Below, one piece after another: positions 8,361 through 16,250 of a stretch of DNA of 43,252 nucleotides. The first letter of the stretch is position 1, and every line of letters begins with the position of its first letter. The DNA is taken from the NCBI GenBank assembly GCA_028279625.1, contig JANQNM010000079.1, positions 1 to 43,252 on the forward strand, written 5' to 3'. The notes under the pieces were generated by a model. It did no database searches. It worked only from the letters and a program-made list of their open reading frames with translations, and was not told where the DNA came from. Position numbers and translations under genes: made by a program. The stretch comes from Candidatus Nitrosopumilus sp. (lineage in GTDB: Archaea; Thermoproteota; Nitrososphaeria; Nitrososphaerales; Nitrosopumilaceae).

Positions 8361-8867
8361 TCATTTGATATTTCTCATATCATCAATCCAAATCTTATCA
8401 ACTGTTCTCTGGAAAATCCATTCTTGAACTTTAAAGTCTGTGACTTTTTTTCCTCTCCATTTTACAGTCATTGGAGCTCCGCCTGTTTTGATAATTTCAG
8501 CTGATACTTTGTTGACTGTTTCATCTAAAACATCTGTATTGCGAATAAACAAATTCACTTCACATTCATGATCAAAACCTGGCCAATGGGCAAACAAAGT
8601 AAGACACATCTCAGTATCTCTATGACCATGTTCTCCAAATGCATCTTTTTCTCCTTTTATTACTTTGAAATATCGTATTGGTTCGAATTTGGAATCTGTG
8701 TGACCTGGAATAAAGACATCATCTCCAAAATACTTCTCTTCTAATTGCCAATCTTTTAGATAATCTTGCAAGCGAGGGTCTATTTTTGCCTCAAAGTCCT
8801 TAAAACTTAGAAATGTAGACTTTGGAAATGCATCTTTGTTAAGATGTGTTTCATTTTCTGTGGTCAT
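8361..8867 (-). CDS. Hypothetical protein, first gene of the element's left end
   Basis: This 168-aa soluble protein has many aromatic residues and alternating charged segments (RYFKVIKGEKDAFGEHGHRDTEM, LTLFAHWPGFDHECEVNLFIRNT). The DNA encoding this product starts inside the last codon of the upstream membrane protein gene (4-nt ATGA overlap), so the pair is translationally coupled. Family and function were not recognised. The His/Asp/Glu-rich middle could bind metal, but that is only a suggestion. Confidence 0.75.
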   Translation of the reverse strand: MTTENETHLNKDAFPKSTFLSFKDFEAKIDPRLQDYLKDWQLEEKYFGDDVFIPGHTDSKFEPIRYFKVIKGEKDAFGEHGHRDTEMCLTLFAHWPGFDHECEVNLFIRNTDVLDETVNKVSAEIIKTGGAPMTVKWRGKKVTDFKVQEWIFQRTVDKIWIDDMRNIK

Positions 8868-9934
8868 TTTTTATTTGCTACCTGTGATGGGATTTTGATA
8901 CATCTCCATTGGATATTGTTATAGCATCGAAGTTTCCATTTGTCTTCTTTTTCATGTTTGAATAAAGACCACTGTTTCCATTTTTTAACAACCTTTGAAT
9001 CCTCTGAGCATTGTTTTTTAGGTTTGTCAGGCTCTGGTGTCTTTTCGCATTGTTCTTTGATCTCTTCATCAGTGAGCTCTTTTTTGAGTTCAGTATCTTC
9101 GTGTTTTGATGCCCAAAATAGTTTTTCAAGACCTTCTCCTTTGTCTTCTCCTAAGGAAAATTCTTTTTCTTGTTTTATGATCTTCCATCCTGTATAGTCT
9201 AGTTTATCTTCAGCAGCCCCAGTTGCTTTGGAGAGATTCTTTTTATCATTTTCAAGTAATTTTGCAGTGCTTTCCTGAATCTTTGGTTTGTCATCTGTTT
9301 TGATATCACTAGTTGCATCTTTCATAGATACAACTAATTTTTCAGTTAAAGTTACTTTCAATTTTAATAGTTCAACCATTTTTTCAAATGCTTGATCTTT
9401 GTTTGTACATGATTCAAAATCTTCATATAATTTACCAAAAAGTTTTCCAGACCAAATTGATACAAATTGCCATTCCATAAATGGTGCTAATAGTCTAGAT
9501 GCAACTCCTCTGCTTTGCTGAATTTTTTCAGCAGGTTTGTACAGCAAAAATCCAATGTCAATAACTCCTGCAGAACCAAAAAATACTGTTACCAGACCGT
9601 CCGTATCCTTTCCTGATATTGCCAAACCCATTGCTAGTGCAATTAATGCAATACCTACACCAAAACCAATCACATACATTATCAGAACAATATGAAATCC
9701 CTGACGGGTTCTATCCAATAATTTTTCTGAATAGTCTATTGATAACTCCGAAATTTTTCTAACGTATCTTGATTTTTTTGTTGCCTCTTTTACTTGCTGA
9801 ATTTCTTCTTCAGTTACATCTTCTCCTTGTTGTGTTTTATCAAATGTTTTATCAATTGATTTTTTAGCATCTTCGCCAACTGATAATTCTTTGATAATTG
9901 CTTTTATTTCCTCAAAAGTTTCAGAATCCTTCAC
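8864..9934 (-). CDS. Membrane protein with long soluble flanks
   Basis: This 356-aa protein has a charged, helical N-terminal region (residues 1-80). Two close hydrophobic segments follow at about 83-110 (GFHIVLIMYVIGFGVGIALIALAMGLAI) and 117-135 (VTVFFGSAGVIDIGFLLY). The rest is a long, mostly helical cytosolic part that ends in a highly charged Lys/Glu-rich tail. No catalytic motif was seen. It overlaps the downstream gene by 4 nt. The region upstream (9935-10087) is shared with the divergent EEP nuclease gene and holds AT-rich, partly palindromic ACTCATAT repeats. Confidence 0.75.
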   Translation of the reverse strand: MKDSETFEEIKAIIKELSVGEDAKKSIDKTFDKTQQGEDVTEEEIQQVKEATKKSRYVRKISELSIDYSEKLLDRTRQGFHIVLIMYVIGFGVGIALIALAMGLAISGKDTDGLVTVFFGSAGVIDIGFLLYKPAEKIQQSRGVASRLLAPFMEWQFVSIWSGKLFGKLYEDFESCTNKDQAFEKMVELLKLKVTLTEKLVVSMKDATSDIKTDDKPKIQESTAKLLENDKKNLSKATGAAEDKLDYTGWKIIKQEKEFSLGEDKGEGLEKLFWASKHEDTELKKELTDEEIKEQCEKTPEPDKPKKQCSEDSKVVKKWKQWSLFKHEKEDKWKLRCYNNIQWRCIKIPSQVANKK

Positions 9935-9967
9935 ATCTTTTTTGAGACCTTTATTGCTTATATCTTA

Positions 9968-10062
9968 TACTCATATGATAGTATAGTCATCGTTTAAGAT
10001 TTAGTCAATTTTGTAATTGTATACTGAAATTATTTAAAATGACACTCATATCATAATACTTT
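9968..10062. promoter_or_regulatory. Divergent intergenic region with two ACTCATAT-type sites
   Basis: The related sequences ATACTCATATGATAGTAT (9968-9985) and CACTCATATCATAATAC lie between the divergent genes at 9934(-) and 10088(+). The first is a near-palindrome around CATATG. Their position suits TATA elements or operators for the two transcripts. This is a sequence-only suggestion. Confidence 0.3.
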
Positions 10063-10087
10063 TCAACTAATTTGTTATGTACTAATC

Positions 10088-11152
10088 ATGTCTGAAATCA
10101 ACACAGTTTTTTGGAATATTCAAAATCTCTTTGATACCAAAGTATCTGATATTGCAGCTGATCTTGACTTTACTCCTGAAAAAGGATGGGATACAGAAAC
10201 AATGAATCAGAAAATTGACAATCTATGTGAAATAATCAATCAAATCCATTCCAAAAAACCAATCAGCCTTTTTGGAATGTGTGAGATTGAAAATGACTCT
10301 CTAACAAAAAAACTAATTCAAAAGTCTGATTTGGAAAATTTTGAAATAGTTCAAGTTGACAGTCCTGATTTTCGTGGAATTGACACTGCACTAGCATACT
10401 CTACTGAAATTTTTGAGTTTGTTGACTCTTCAAATTTTCTAGTACACTCTAGATATCCAACTCGAGATATCTTACATGTGATACTCAAAGTAAAAGAAAC
10501 TAAGACGCTTCTCCATGTGCTTGTAAACCACTGGCCTGCACGCCTGATTGGTACTCTAAAAAGCGAACCTATGAGGATTAATGCTGGAGACTATTGTGGC
10601 AGAATTGTTGACAGGGTTCTAAAATTCTCAAAAAAAGAATTTCTCAAACTTCCAAAAAATACCGAATCCACAAAAAAACTCAACAAGAGATTAAATCAAA
10701 ATATCATAATTATGGGCGACTTTAATGACGAACCCTTTGACAAAAGCATTGTAGAATATCTGCGAGCAACAAGAAACGAAGACAATATGGATGATGACTA
10801 TAGCGAAAACAGTTTTCCTGCTGCAAAAAAATATCTCAAAAAACAACCACATCTATTCAACTGTATGTGGAAGTTTCTAGATAATCCTGATACTGGTACT
10901 CATAGGTATACAGGAAATTTCTACAAAGGAGACCCACGACCTGTCAACACTTGGAATGTCTATGATCAATTCATCATATCACAGGGGTTGATGTATGGCA
11001 AAGAAAAACTGCAACTTGATTTGGATTCAGTTGAGATATTTACTGAAATCATGGCATCAGGAAGAATTGGTTATCCAAAAAAGTTTGACAAAAAGAAAAA
11101 GATGGGATACAGCGATCACTTTCCAATAGTTGCAACAATTTCTACACTTTAA
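10088..11152 (+). CDS. Endonuclease/exonuclease/phosphatase (EEP) family protein
   Basis: This is a Mg2+-dependent phosphoesterase of the DNase I/exonuclease III/inositol phosphatase superfamily. The ordered motifs are present: INTVFWNIQNLF at the start, GMCEIEND with the metal-binding Glu (about residue 62), VNHWPAR with a catalytic His (about 150), IIMGDFNDEP with Asp/Asn (about 211-218), and GYSDHFPIVATI with the terminal Asp-His pair. The 354-aa length fits. The substrate (DNA, RNA or a small phosphoester) cannot be told from sequence. It starts with ATG after an AT-rich leader. A broken hexapeptide-repeat gene follows 2 nt after the stop. Confidence 0.85.
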   Translation: MSEINTVFWNIQNLFDTKVSDIAADLDFTPEKGWDTETMNQKIDNLCEIINQIHSKKPISLFGMCEIENDSLTKKLIQKSDLENFEIVQVDSPDFRGIDTALAYSTEIFEFVDSSNFLVHSRYPTRDILHVILKVKETKTLLHVLVNHWPARLIGTLKSEPMRINAGDYCGRIVDRVLKFSKKEFLKLPKNTESTKKLNKRLNQNIIIMGDFNDEPFDKSIVEYLRATRNEDNMDDDYSENSFPAAKKYLKKQPHLFNCMWKFLDNPDTGTHRYTGNFYKGDPRPVNTWNVYDQFIISQGLMYGKEKLQLDLDSVEIFTEIMASGRIGYPKKFDKKKKMGYSDHFPIVATISTL

Positions 11153-11154
11153 AA

Positions 11155-11336
11155 AAGAATTCAACAGTTGGCGATGGCACAACAATTGGTGATAATCTAC
11201 AATTGGAAAAAATGTCACAGTTGGTGATGGTGCAGTAATTGGAAACAACGTCACAATCAAGGCAGGTGCAGTAATTGCTCCAGGTGCCGTAGTTCCTGAT
11301 AGAACCACAATCCCTAAAAATGGAACATTTCCATAA
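11155..11336 (+). pseudogene. Frameshifted left-handed beta-helix (hexapeptide-repeat) fragment
   Basis: Two overlapping frames give consecutive hexapeptide repeats: STVGDGTTIGDN in the first, then TIGKNVTVGDGAVIGNN and IKAGAVIAPGAVV in the next, ending at TAA 11334. The repeats continue in register only if a frame change is assumed near 11200. This is the C-terminal end of a nucleotidyltransferase or acyltransferase beta-helix. No N-terminal domain or start codon is present, so it is most likely a decayed fragment brought in with the element; a sequencing indel could account for the frameshift but not for the missing front. Confidence 0.7.
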
Positions 11337-11376
11337 CCTGGCTTCTTTTTTTATTTTCTAATCCTGATTTCCTTGA

Positions 11377-11739
11377 CTATCTCAATAAAATGTCGTTTAT
11401 TGCTTGTTTGATATCATGAACATCAAATGGCTTGTAGATTATGATGTCCACTTTATACGAGTCAAGAAGTGCAGATTCTCCTGCCTTCAAGTCTCCTGTA
11501 ACTATGATTATTTTTGCATCAGGATCAATGTCTCTTATTCTCTCAATAGCGTAAAATCCATCATATTCAGGCATGAGCAAGTCAACAAAAATCACATCTG
11601 GACGATGTTTTTCATATAATTTTTCAGCATCTTGTCCGTTGTATCCCTTTGCAAGGACCTCTATGTTACAAAGCTCCAAAAGATCGCAAAACACATCAAC
11701 TATTTCCTTGTTATCGTCAATTACAACACAATTTACCAT
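11377..11739 (-). CDS. Single-domain response regulator (CheY-like receiver)
   Basis: This 120-aa receiver domain has no output domain. It has the acidic pair Asp8-Asp9, phospho-acceptor Asp53 in VDLLMPEYDG, switch Thr81 in IVTGD, and conserved Lys103 in YKPF. All catalytic residues for phosphotransfer are therefore present. No histidine kinase is found in this window, so the phosphodonor must be elsewhere. Single-domain receivers are common in thaumarchaeal genomes. It stands alone, convergent with the beta-helix remnant and divergent from the DM13 gene. Confidence 0.92.
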   Translation of the reverse strand: MVNCVVIDDNKEIVDVFCDLLELCNIEVLAKGYNGQDAEKLYEKHRPDVIFVDLLMPEYDGFYAIERIRDIDPDAKIIIVTGDLKAGESALLDSYKVDIIIYKPFDVHDIKQAINDILLR

Positions 11740-12022
11740 TATAATATTATCATACTTTAATACATTTAAACATGGTTTGAAAACAAAAGTTTTGAAAACT
11801 AGAATTTTGTATTTATTATATCTAAATTGTTCCTGAAACGGATTCGAGTCTCTATAGAGATCAATCTAAACATTCTTTTCGTTTTTTGGCAATCTATTAT
11901 TACAATTTTAATTTAATTTCAAAAATGATTCAAACCTTTACAGATTTGCATTTTTTTTCATTCCAAAAGATTTGGATAAAAATTGGAAAATTTGTTAAAT
12001 ATCAAAATTATCTAATTTTGTC
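11740..12022. other. Intergenic gap with a degenerate MKTR-junction sequence
   Basis: TGAAAACTAGAATTTT at 11793-11808 matches the start of the gene at 21759 (ATGAAAACTAGAATTTTACC), but the ATG is replaced by TTG. It opens only a short frame (LKTRILYLLYLN). It looks like an outlying or decayed copy of the junction sequence found six times at 20.1-23.8 kb. The rest is AT-rich and contains no gene. Confidence 0.35.
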
Positions 12023-12535
12023 ATGCAAAAAAATCTAATTGCAGTAATAGCAATAGTGGCAGTTGGTTCAATATCTGTATATGCTATTTCTCCTTACTTT
12101 ACAGAATCAACCGTAAATGAAGCATTACCAACTAGTGCAATTATCCAACCAACTGTCTCTTCAAATGACAAAATGATCGAAGACAAAATGATGGAAGAAT
12201 CTATTCCCATGTATTATGTTGGAGAATTCATTGGCGTTGGTGATGGAATTCATGATGCTCAAGGTGATGCATATACAATTCCGTTAGAAGATGGAAGTAA
12301 TGTTTTGCGACTAGAGAATTTTGAATCAACTAATGGCCCAGATTTGTATGTCTATTTAGCGACTGATAAAGGGGCATCAGAGTTCATCAATCTAGGCGAA
12401 CTAAAAGCAAACAAAGGAAACCAAAATTATGACATACCTGATGATACTGATCTTGGAAAATACAACAAAGTTTTGATTTGGTGCCAGGCATTTAGTGTGT
12501 TATTTGGAAGTGCCGAAATTTTACCTTCCCAATGA
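12023..12535 (+). CDS. Membrane-anchored DM13-domain protein
   Basis: This 170-aa protein has an N-terminal signal/anchor helix (about residues 4-24) and a linker rich in Ser, Met and Glu. A DM13 domain follows from about residue 63, with GEFIGVGDGIHDAQGDAY, LRLENFESTNGPDLYVYLA and ending VLIWCQAFSVLFGSAEI. DM13 proteins are extracytoplasmic and are thought to have a redox or electron-transfer-related role through a conserved Cys near the end, here WCQAF. It is probably monocistronic. A large imperfect hairpin lies about 150 nt downstream. Confidence 0.85.
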   Translation: MQKNLIAVIAIVAVGSISVYAISPYFTESTVNEALPTSAIIQPTVSSNDKMIEDKMMEESIPMYYVGEFIGVGDGIHDAQGDAYTIPLEDGSNVLRLENFESTNGPDLYVYLATDKGASEFINLGELKANKGNQNYDIPDDTDLGKYNKVLIWCQAFSVLFGSAEILPSQ

Positions 12536-13091
12536 TTTGAATGAATCATTTAGAGAGTTTTTTTCTTTTTTGTGCCAATTTTTAGCCCCAAAATGGCCGC
12601 TGGGTCTTCAGATTTGGTGCTTGTGTTATTTCGAATAACATACCGATGGTAATGTATCAAAACATGTAAACAATATTCAAGCAAATGAGAATAATTTTTT
12701 GAAACTGTCATCACCGCCTACCTTCACGATGACATTTCTTGTCTCATTTGCTAATTTTTTTACATTTATTTTGGAAAATTAAAACGAGGAACTATTGGAA
12801 AACAGATGATTACCTTCTCTGTTCATCTTCTTGCACGTTTTCCACTTCTCTATCTATCTGCCTCCTCAAAGTCTTCGCTTTGAATATCGACAGGTCTGAT
12901 AGTTTCCTCGTTAGAATAACTATGCAGAAATTAAATTTAAGTCAACTGTGGCATATTCCTAAAATTTATTCATATTTTCAATAAAATTTACACAACTGTT
13001 AATCAAAGAATTGAACTCCATTTTAGTTCTAAATTAGATTTTCACAACTAAGATTCACTAGGAAAATTCCTTTACATCCCATTTGATGCCT
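12536..13091. other. Long non-coding gap holding a hairpin and a short dispersed repeat
   Basis: No convincing gene is seen; the track ORF at 12739-12984 has no coding character. The reverse complement of 12577-12596 contains CCATTTTGGGGCTAAAAA, a relative of sequences at 23901, 26383 and 31631. A nested inverted repeat occupies 12681-12751 and is listed separately. Confidence 0.5.
12681..12751. repeat. Nested inverted repeat (long imperfect hairpin)
   Basis: The outer arms GCAAATGAGA (12681-12690) and TCTCATTTGC (12742-12751) are perfect reverse complements. The inner arms GAAA-c-TGTCATC (12701-12712) and GATGACA-TTTC (12728-12738) also pair, with a one-base bulge. It could be a structured RNA, a terminator-like element or a small inverted-repeat element. 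Confidence 0.55.
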
Positions 13092-13223
13092 TTAGTCCAT
13101 CCACTTTCTGCTTCCTTCCAAAATTCCAGAATCTCCGTGAATTCTATCAATGTGTTTTGACAAATCTTCTTTGTTGTCAAAAATAGATTCACAGTATGGA
13201 CAGGTAGGTTTTCTTTGTGACAT
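13092..13223 (-). CDS. 43-aa C2H2 zinc-finger protein
   Basis: Reading minus from the ATG at 13223 gives a classical finger: C8-P-Y-C11, twelve residues, H24, four residues, H29 (CPYCESIF ... LSKHIDRIH). A short basic/aromatic tail follows. The spacing C-x2-C-x12-H-x4-H is canonical. The track shows only a different, meaningless frame at 13058-13252. The product is likely a DNA-, RNA- or protein-binding mini-regulator. It stands alone. Confidence 0.75.
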   Translation of the reverse strand: MSQRKPTCPYCESIFDNKEDLSKHIDRIHGDSGILEGSRKWMD

Positions 13224-13601
13224 GTGCCCTTACTTTTGGTCAAAATAATCATTAAGTCTATTGTCGTTAATTATGTGAATATGGTTTACAAAAAAATTTG
13301 ATCTTTAAAGATTCTTTGTTTTTTACTATATTTTCTCCTATTTGTTCTATTTGCAATTTCTTTCGTCTGACTTGAAATCTTACTTTTCAATCATTAACTC
13401 CAAAACCCTCTCCATTTATCCAATTTTGTTGTTTAATGATGTTAATGATATTAATATCAATATCCTTAAGTTCAAATTTTTTAAGATTTTAGCATGGTTG
13501 GGAGATTAAAAAGAAGAGCGCATTCTAAAATCAAGTACAAGTTTGAGGATAATGAATTACGTATGGGAAATTCCTCCGCCCTGCCCAAGCTGTGATGTGA
13601 T
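13224..13601. promoter_or_regulatory. Upstream region of the PII operon with a 12-bp palindrome
   Basis: GATATTAATATC at 13447-13458 is a perfect palindrome in an AT-rich stretch about 150 nt before the gene at 13602, and could be an operator. A possible 33-codon ORF (ATG 13495, MVGRLKRRAHSK ...) ends just before 13602, but its coding status is doubtful. Otherwise no gene is seen. Confidence 0.35.
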
Positions 13602-13994
13602 ATGAATATTCAAGAATTCCATAATGCAAATTTTGAAGAAAAATGCAATCAAATTCTAGAGTATTCTGAGATACTGTTTGCAGGATTATTAGATGAACTT
13701 GGTTATCTTTTGGCGGGAGGATTCAAACCCCATGTAATTCCTCCAATTTCAGTTGAAAAACATCAAATCATTTGCAGTGAGATAGCATCACGTGTTTCAA
13801 AAAGAAAAAAATTTGATGCAGATCTTGGACATGTAAAATATTCTGCTTCAAGACGAGAAAATGTTGTAATAATGAGTTTTCCAATATCTGATCATGCGGT
13901 AATGGTACTTGCAGAACCGCATATCAACATTGACCGATTTGCGTTTAAAATTCTCTCAATATTGGGACGACAATGGGGTGAGAACGATGATTAG
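13602..13994 (+). CDS. Conserved thaumarchaeal small protein (DUF6659-like)
   Basis: This 130-aa soluble protein has helical N-terminal segments and a C-terminal half of strands (NVVIMSFPISDHAVMVLAEP). It shares a pattern with the protein at 17127-17525: LG-x2-KY followed by V-x2-I-x-FP or V-x2-I-x-IP and a hydrophobic strand. The two are probably paralogues. I associate this pattern with a small thaumarchaeal family (DUF6659-like), but could not check it. The gene overlaps the PII gene by 8 nt (ATGATTAG), so the two products are made together. A roadblock/profilin-like fold and a role in PII signalling are speculation. Confidence 0.65.
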   Translation: MNIQEFHNANFEEKCNQILEYSEILFAGLLDELGYLLAGGFKPHVIPPISVEKHQIICSEIASRVSKRKKFDADLGHVKYSASRRENVVIMSFPISDHAVMVLAEPHINIDRFAFKILSILGRQWGENDD

Positions 13995-14313
13995 AATTGA
14001 CGTATACTTGCCACATAATGACGTTATGGCAATAAGTGAAGGTCTTAAAAAAATTAATGTTGGAGGACTGACAGTCATAAAAAAACGTGGTCGTGGAAAA
14101 AATCCTCCTCCTGAAATACATGCTGGAAAAGGCTCTATGATTTTCACTCCGCAATTTACTGAAAAATACGTTCTTGAATTATTTGTGGATGAATCAAAAA
14201 AAGAAAAGGCAATAGAAATTATTCGCAAATATGCAACTAGAGGCAAACTTATGATTACTTCTAATGTTGAGATGGTAGATATTGCAACAGGCAACATCAA
14301 TGAAGATGAATGA
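13987..14313 (+). CDS. PII-family signalling protein, variant T-loop
   Basis: This 108-aa protein has the PII (GlnB/GlnK) fold pattern: RIDVYLPHNDVMAISEGLKKINVGGLTV, a T-loop region GRGKNPPPEIHAGKGSMIF, KYVLELFVDESKKEKAIEII and a final VEMVDIATG. The usual uridylylated Tyr and the B-loop TG-x2-GDGKI are not present (the B-loop region reads ATRGKLMI), so nucleotide and 2-oxoglutarate sensing may differ from canonical PII. The track start at 13909 lies in the preceding gene; the ATG at 13987 overlaps that gene's stop. No amtB or glnA is adjacent, which is unusual for PII. Confidence 0.85.
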   Translation: MIRIDVYLPHNDVMAISEGLKKINVGGLTVIKKRGRGKNPPPEIHAGKGSMIFTPQFTEKYVLELFVDESKKEKAIEIIRKYATRGKLMITSNVEMVDIATGNINEDE

Positions 14314-14363
14314 TTTTGAATAAGGAAATAAACATCATGAATTTTTTTATACAAAAATAAGAA

Positions 14364-14585
14364 ATGAATCAAATAGAATTATCCTGTGAAATTTGCAAAA
14401 AACAAGTAATGGCTGAAGTGTTAAAAAAGGAAAAACCTTTAGAACATTTGTCGTCTAAAACAGATTCAACTATTATTCAGTATGGTATCGTCCAGGTTCT
14501 TCCGCACCGAAGCAAAAAATTTGGAAACCTTTGCAAATTCAGTAACACGCAACTTAGAACAATTATTTCATTGAATAGAAAATAA
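14364..14585 (+). CDS. Possible small CxxC protein
   Basis: This 73-aa ORF has C-E-I-C near the start and another Cys near residue 57, so it could bind a metal. The second half (VQVLPHRSKKFGN) looks less like a folded protein. A TATA-like TTTTTTTATACAAAAATA lies just upstream of the ATG. No family was recognised and the coding status is only moderately supported. Confidence 0.45.
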   Translation: MNQIELSCEICKKQVMAEVLKKEKPLEHLSSKTDSTIIQYGIVQVLPHRSKKFGNLCKFSNTQLRTIISLNRK

Positions 14586-14621
14586 AAATCTAAAAATACT
14601 AATTTTTATGCGTGACAATGT

Positions 14622-15059
14622 TTATTCTGTCCCTTTAGTGACTAAAACAGGACATTTGACATGTGTAAGTACTCCATTTGCAACACTTCCTAATACTAAT
14701 TTTTTAAAACCTGTTCTGCCATGTGAGCCAATTACTATCAAGTCAATACCATTGTTTTCAACATAAGACACAATTCCGTCTGAAGGAGAAGGGTTGTGAA
14801 TAATTTTCGTTGAGAGTCTTACTTTTTTGATATTTGCCATTTCTTCTAGATTTTTTACCATGTCCATTGCAGCAGTTTCTTCCTCATCCTGTATTTCTTG
14901 TAATCTTTCTAAGGAGATCCCTGCTGAATCCGATACATTTGATTGTATTACCGTCAAAACTATTAGTTCTGATTCAAATTTTTCTGCTATCTCTAATCCT
15001 TTTTCAAAGGCTTTTTGAGAATATTCTGAATCATCATAAGGAACTAAAATTTTTTTCAA
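14622..15059 (-). CDS. Universal stress protein (UspA family)
   Basis: This 145-aa single-domain Usp begins KKILVPYDDSEYSQKAFEKGLEIA. It ends with the ATP-binding pattern GSHGRTGFKKLVLGSVANGVL and CPVLVTKG, which fits the G-x2-G-x9-G-S motif of ATP-binding members. Usp proteins form dimers and contribute to stress tolerance in the cytosol. A second, clearly different UspA is encoded at 31073-31549. UspA genes are reported cargo of integrated elements in thaumarchaea. It is monocistronic, convergent with the ORF at 14364. Confidence 0.95.
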   Translation of the reverse strand: MKKILVPYDDSEYSQKAFEKGLEIAEKFESELIVLTVIQSNVSDSAGISLERLQEIQDEEETAAMDMVKNLEEMANIKKVRLSTKIIHNPSPSDGIVSYVENNGIDLIVIGSHGRTGFKKLVLGSVANGVLTHVKCPVLVTKGTE

Positions 15060-15290
15060 TATGTTAGAATAGCTGTTTTGGAATTTATACTATTAGCAAT
15101 TTTTCATGTTTAAGACTATCCTAATTTTATCAAATAAAGTCCGAAAAATCAGGCAAGAGTTGGACAATATTTTCTAATTAATTCTTAGAGTAAATCATCA
15201 AGAATTATTTTTCTACATTGTAACATTGATCGCAATACAAGATCATCTTTATTAGTTCTATTATTCTCATACCTCATGAGTTCATGAAAA

Positions 15291-15404
15291 ATGTCTAAAC
15301 GAGTAAAATGCCCTTATTGCAATATTACTTTGGTAGGTGAAGGATTCCTGCAAAGGCACTTGCGCACTATCCACAATCAGAAAATCATTTCAGAAACTGT
15401 GTGA
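15291..15404 (+). CDS. 37-aa C2H2 zinc-finger protein
   Basis: This ORF is too short for the track. It reads MSKRVKCPYCNIT ... FLQRHLRTIHNQK, a canonical single finger C7-x2-C10-x12-H23-x4-H28 with basic ends. The stop lies 16 nt before the flavodoxin-like gene at 15421, so the two may be co-transcribed. It is the third single-finger protein in this window. Function unknown; nucleic-acid binding is plausible from the fold. Confidence 0.75.
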   Translation: MSKRVKCPYCNITLVGEGFLQRHLRTIHNQKIISETV

Positions 15405-15420
15405 TGTGTGTTTTTGAAAA

Positions 15421-15993
15421 ATGATTGATCATCTTGAAAAGGAATCAGGCCCATCGATTATCGTGATTAACGCTTCGTCATCAGGAATTGATGGCAATAC
15501 TGAAATCATTTTGAAAAAGATTTCAAATGATCTTGGATGCAGACATGTGTCTTTGAAAGATAACACATATGCTCAATTAAGAACAAAAATCAGTAATGCC
15601 AAAGGAATAATCATTGGTACTGGCACTTATTGGTCAAACTACTCTCATTATTTGCAAAAATTTCTAGAGGATGCAACTGATGATGAGCTAAGCGAGGTGT
15701 TTTTGGGAAAACCAGTTGCCCTAGTTGTAACCAACCAATCCACAGGCGGGATGAATGTAATCTCTAACTTGATGAGCACGCTAAATTTGTTAGGATGTCT
15801 GATTCCGCCTCTTTCATGTATTTTGTATTCCCAGTCTGTTCATGGTTCTACTAACAAGGATTTTTGGAGAATTGATGACTATAAGGTCATGTTACACAAC
15901 TTTTTGCAGTATGTTGATGATGACAAACAGCTAAGGGTATGGGATATTGACGATGAAAATTACAAAACCAAATGGATTACCAGCATAAAATAA
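15421..15993 (+). CDS. Flavodoxin-like NAD(P)H-dependent FMN reductase family protein
   Basis: This 190-aa protein has the flavodoxin-like fold of FMN reductases. It has a first strand IIVINASSSGIDGNTE with the phosphate-binding loop, then AKGIIIGTGTYWSNYSHYLQKFLED, which matches the second flavin loop, and KPVALVVTNQSTGGMNVISNLMSTLNLLGC. It probably uses FMN for quinone, flavin or metal reduction in the cytosol. It follows the mini zinc finger at 15291 closely and is convergent with the gene at 16009. Confidence 0.85.
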   Translation: MIDHLEKESGPSIIVINASSSGIDGNTEIILKKISNDLGCRHVSLKDNTYAQLRTKISNAKGIIIGTGTYWSNYSHYLQKFLEDATDDELSEVFLGKPVALVVTNQSTGGMNVISNLMSTLNLLGCLIPPLSCILYSQSVHGSTNKDFWRIDDYKVMLHNFLQYVDDDKQLRVWDIDDENYKTKWITSIK

Positions 15994-16008
15994 CAGAATT
16001 CTTTTGAT

Positions 16009-16242
16009 TCATGTTGCAGCTTCAGAAAGTTTTTTGATGTGACTGGTGTCGTTTTTTGCTGCCAAGTTTAGTGCTTTTTGCATTTCATTTTTGTACTCTT
16101 CGACATTTTCTTCATCCTCCTTGATTACTTCACATTCAACAACAATCGGAAGCTTTTTGAAATTCTTGTATTGCTGATATGTTACTGTGCAAATGTAGTA
16201 TTCCTTATCTTCTTTGAATTTGTATTTAATCTGAAACGGCAT
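16009..16242 (-). CDS. Small acidic/basic protein, function unknown
   Basis: This 77-aa protein starts with predicted strands (FQIKYKFKEDKEYYICTVTY) and ends in a helical part (EEYKNEMQKALNLAAKN). No motif or membrane segment is visible and no family was recognised. Upstream of its start are two direct copies, 24 bp apart, of AT(A/T)-CTTGAG(C/T)TC(A/T)TAT (16251-16267 and 16275-16291), which may be promoter or regulator sites for this gene. Confidence 0.65.
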   Translation of the reverse strand: MPFQIKYKFKEDKEYYICTVTYQQYKNFKKLPIVVECEVIKEDEENVEEYKNEMQKALNLAAKNDTSHIKKLSEAAT

Positions 16243-16250
16243 TTTTATGA

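Noticed and set aside
8864-9934. Transport or signalling function for the two-helix membrane protein
   Set aside because: No HAMP, kinase, transporter or channel motif is visible; left as unknown.
12739-12984. 81-aa plus-strand ORF
   Set aside because: No coding-like composition, overlaps no conserved pattern, lies in an AT-rich hairpin gap.
13909-13986. Track start of the PII gene at 13909
   Set aside because: It lies deep inside the preceding conserved ORF; the PII fold starts at MIRIDVY (13987).
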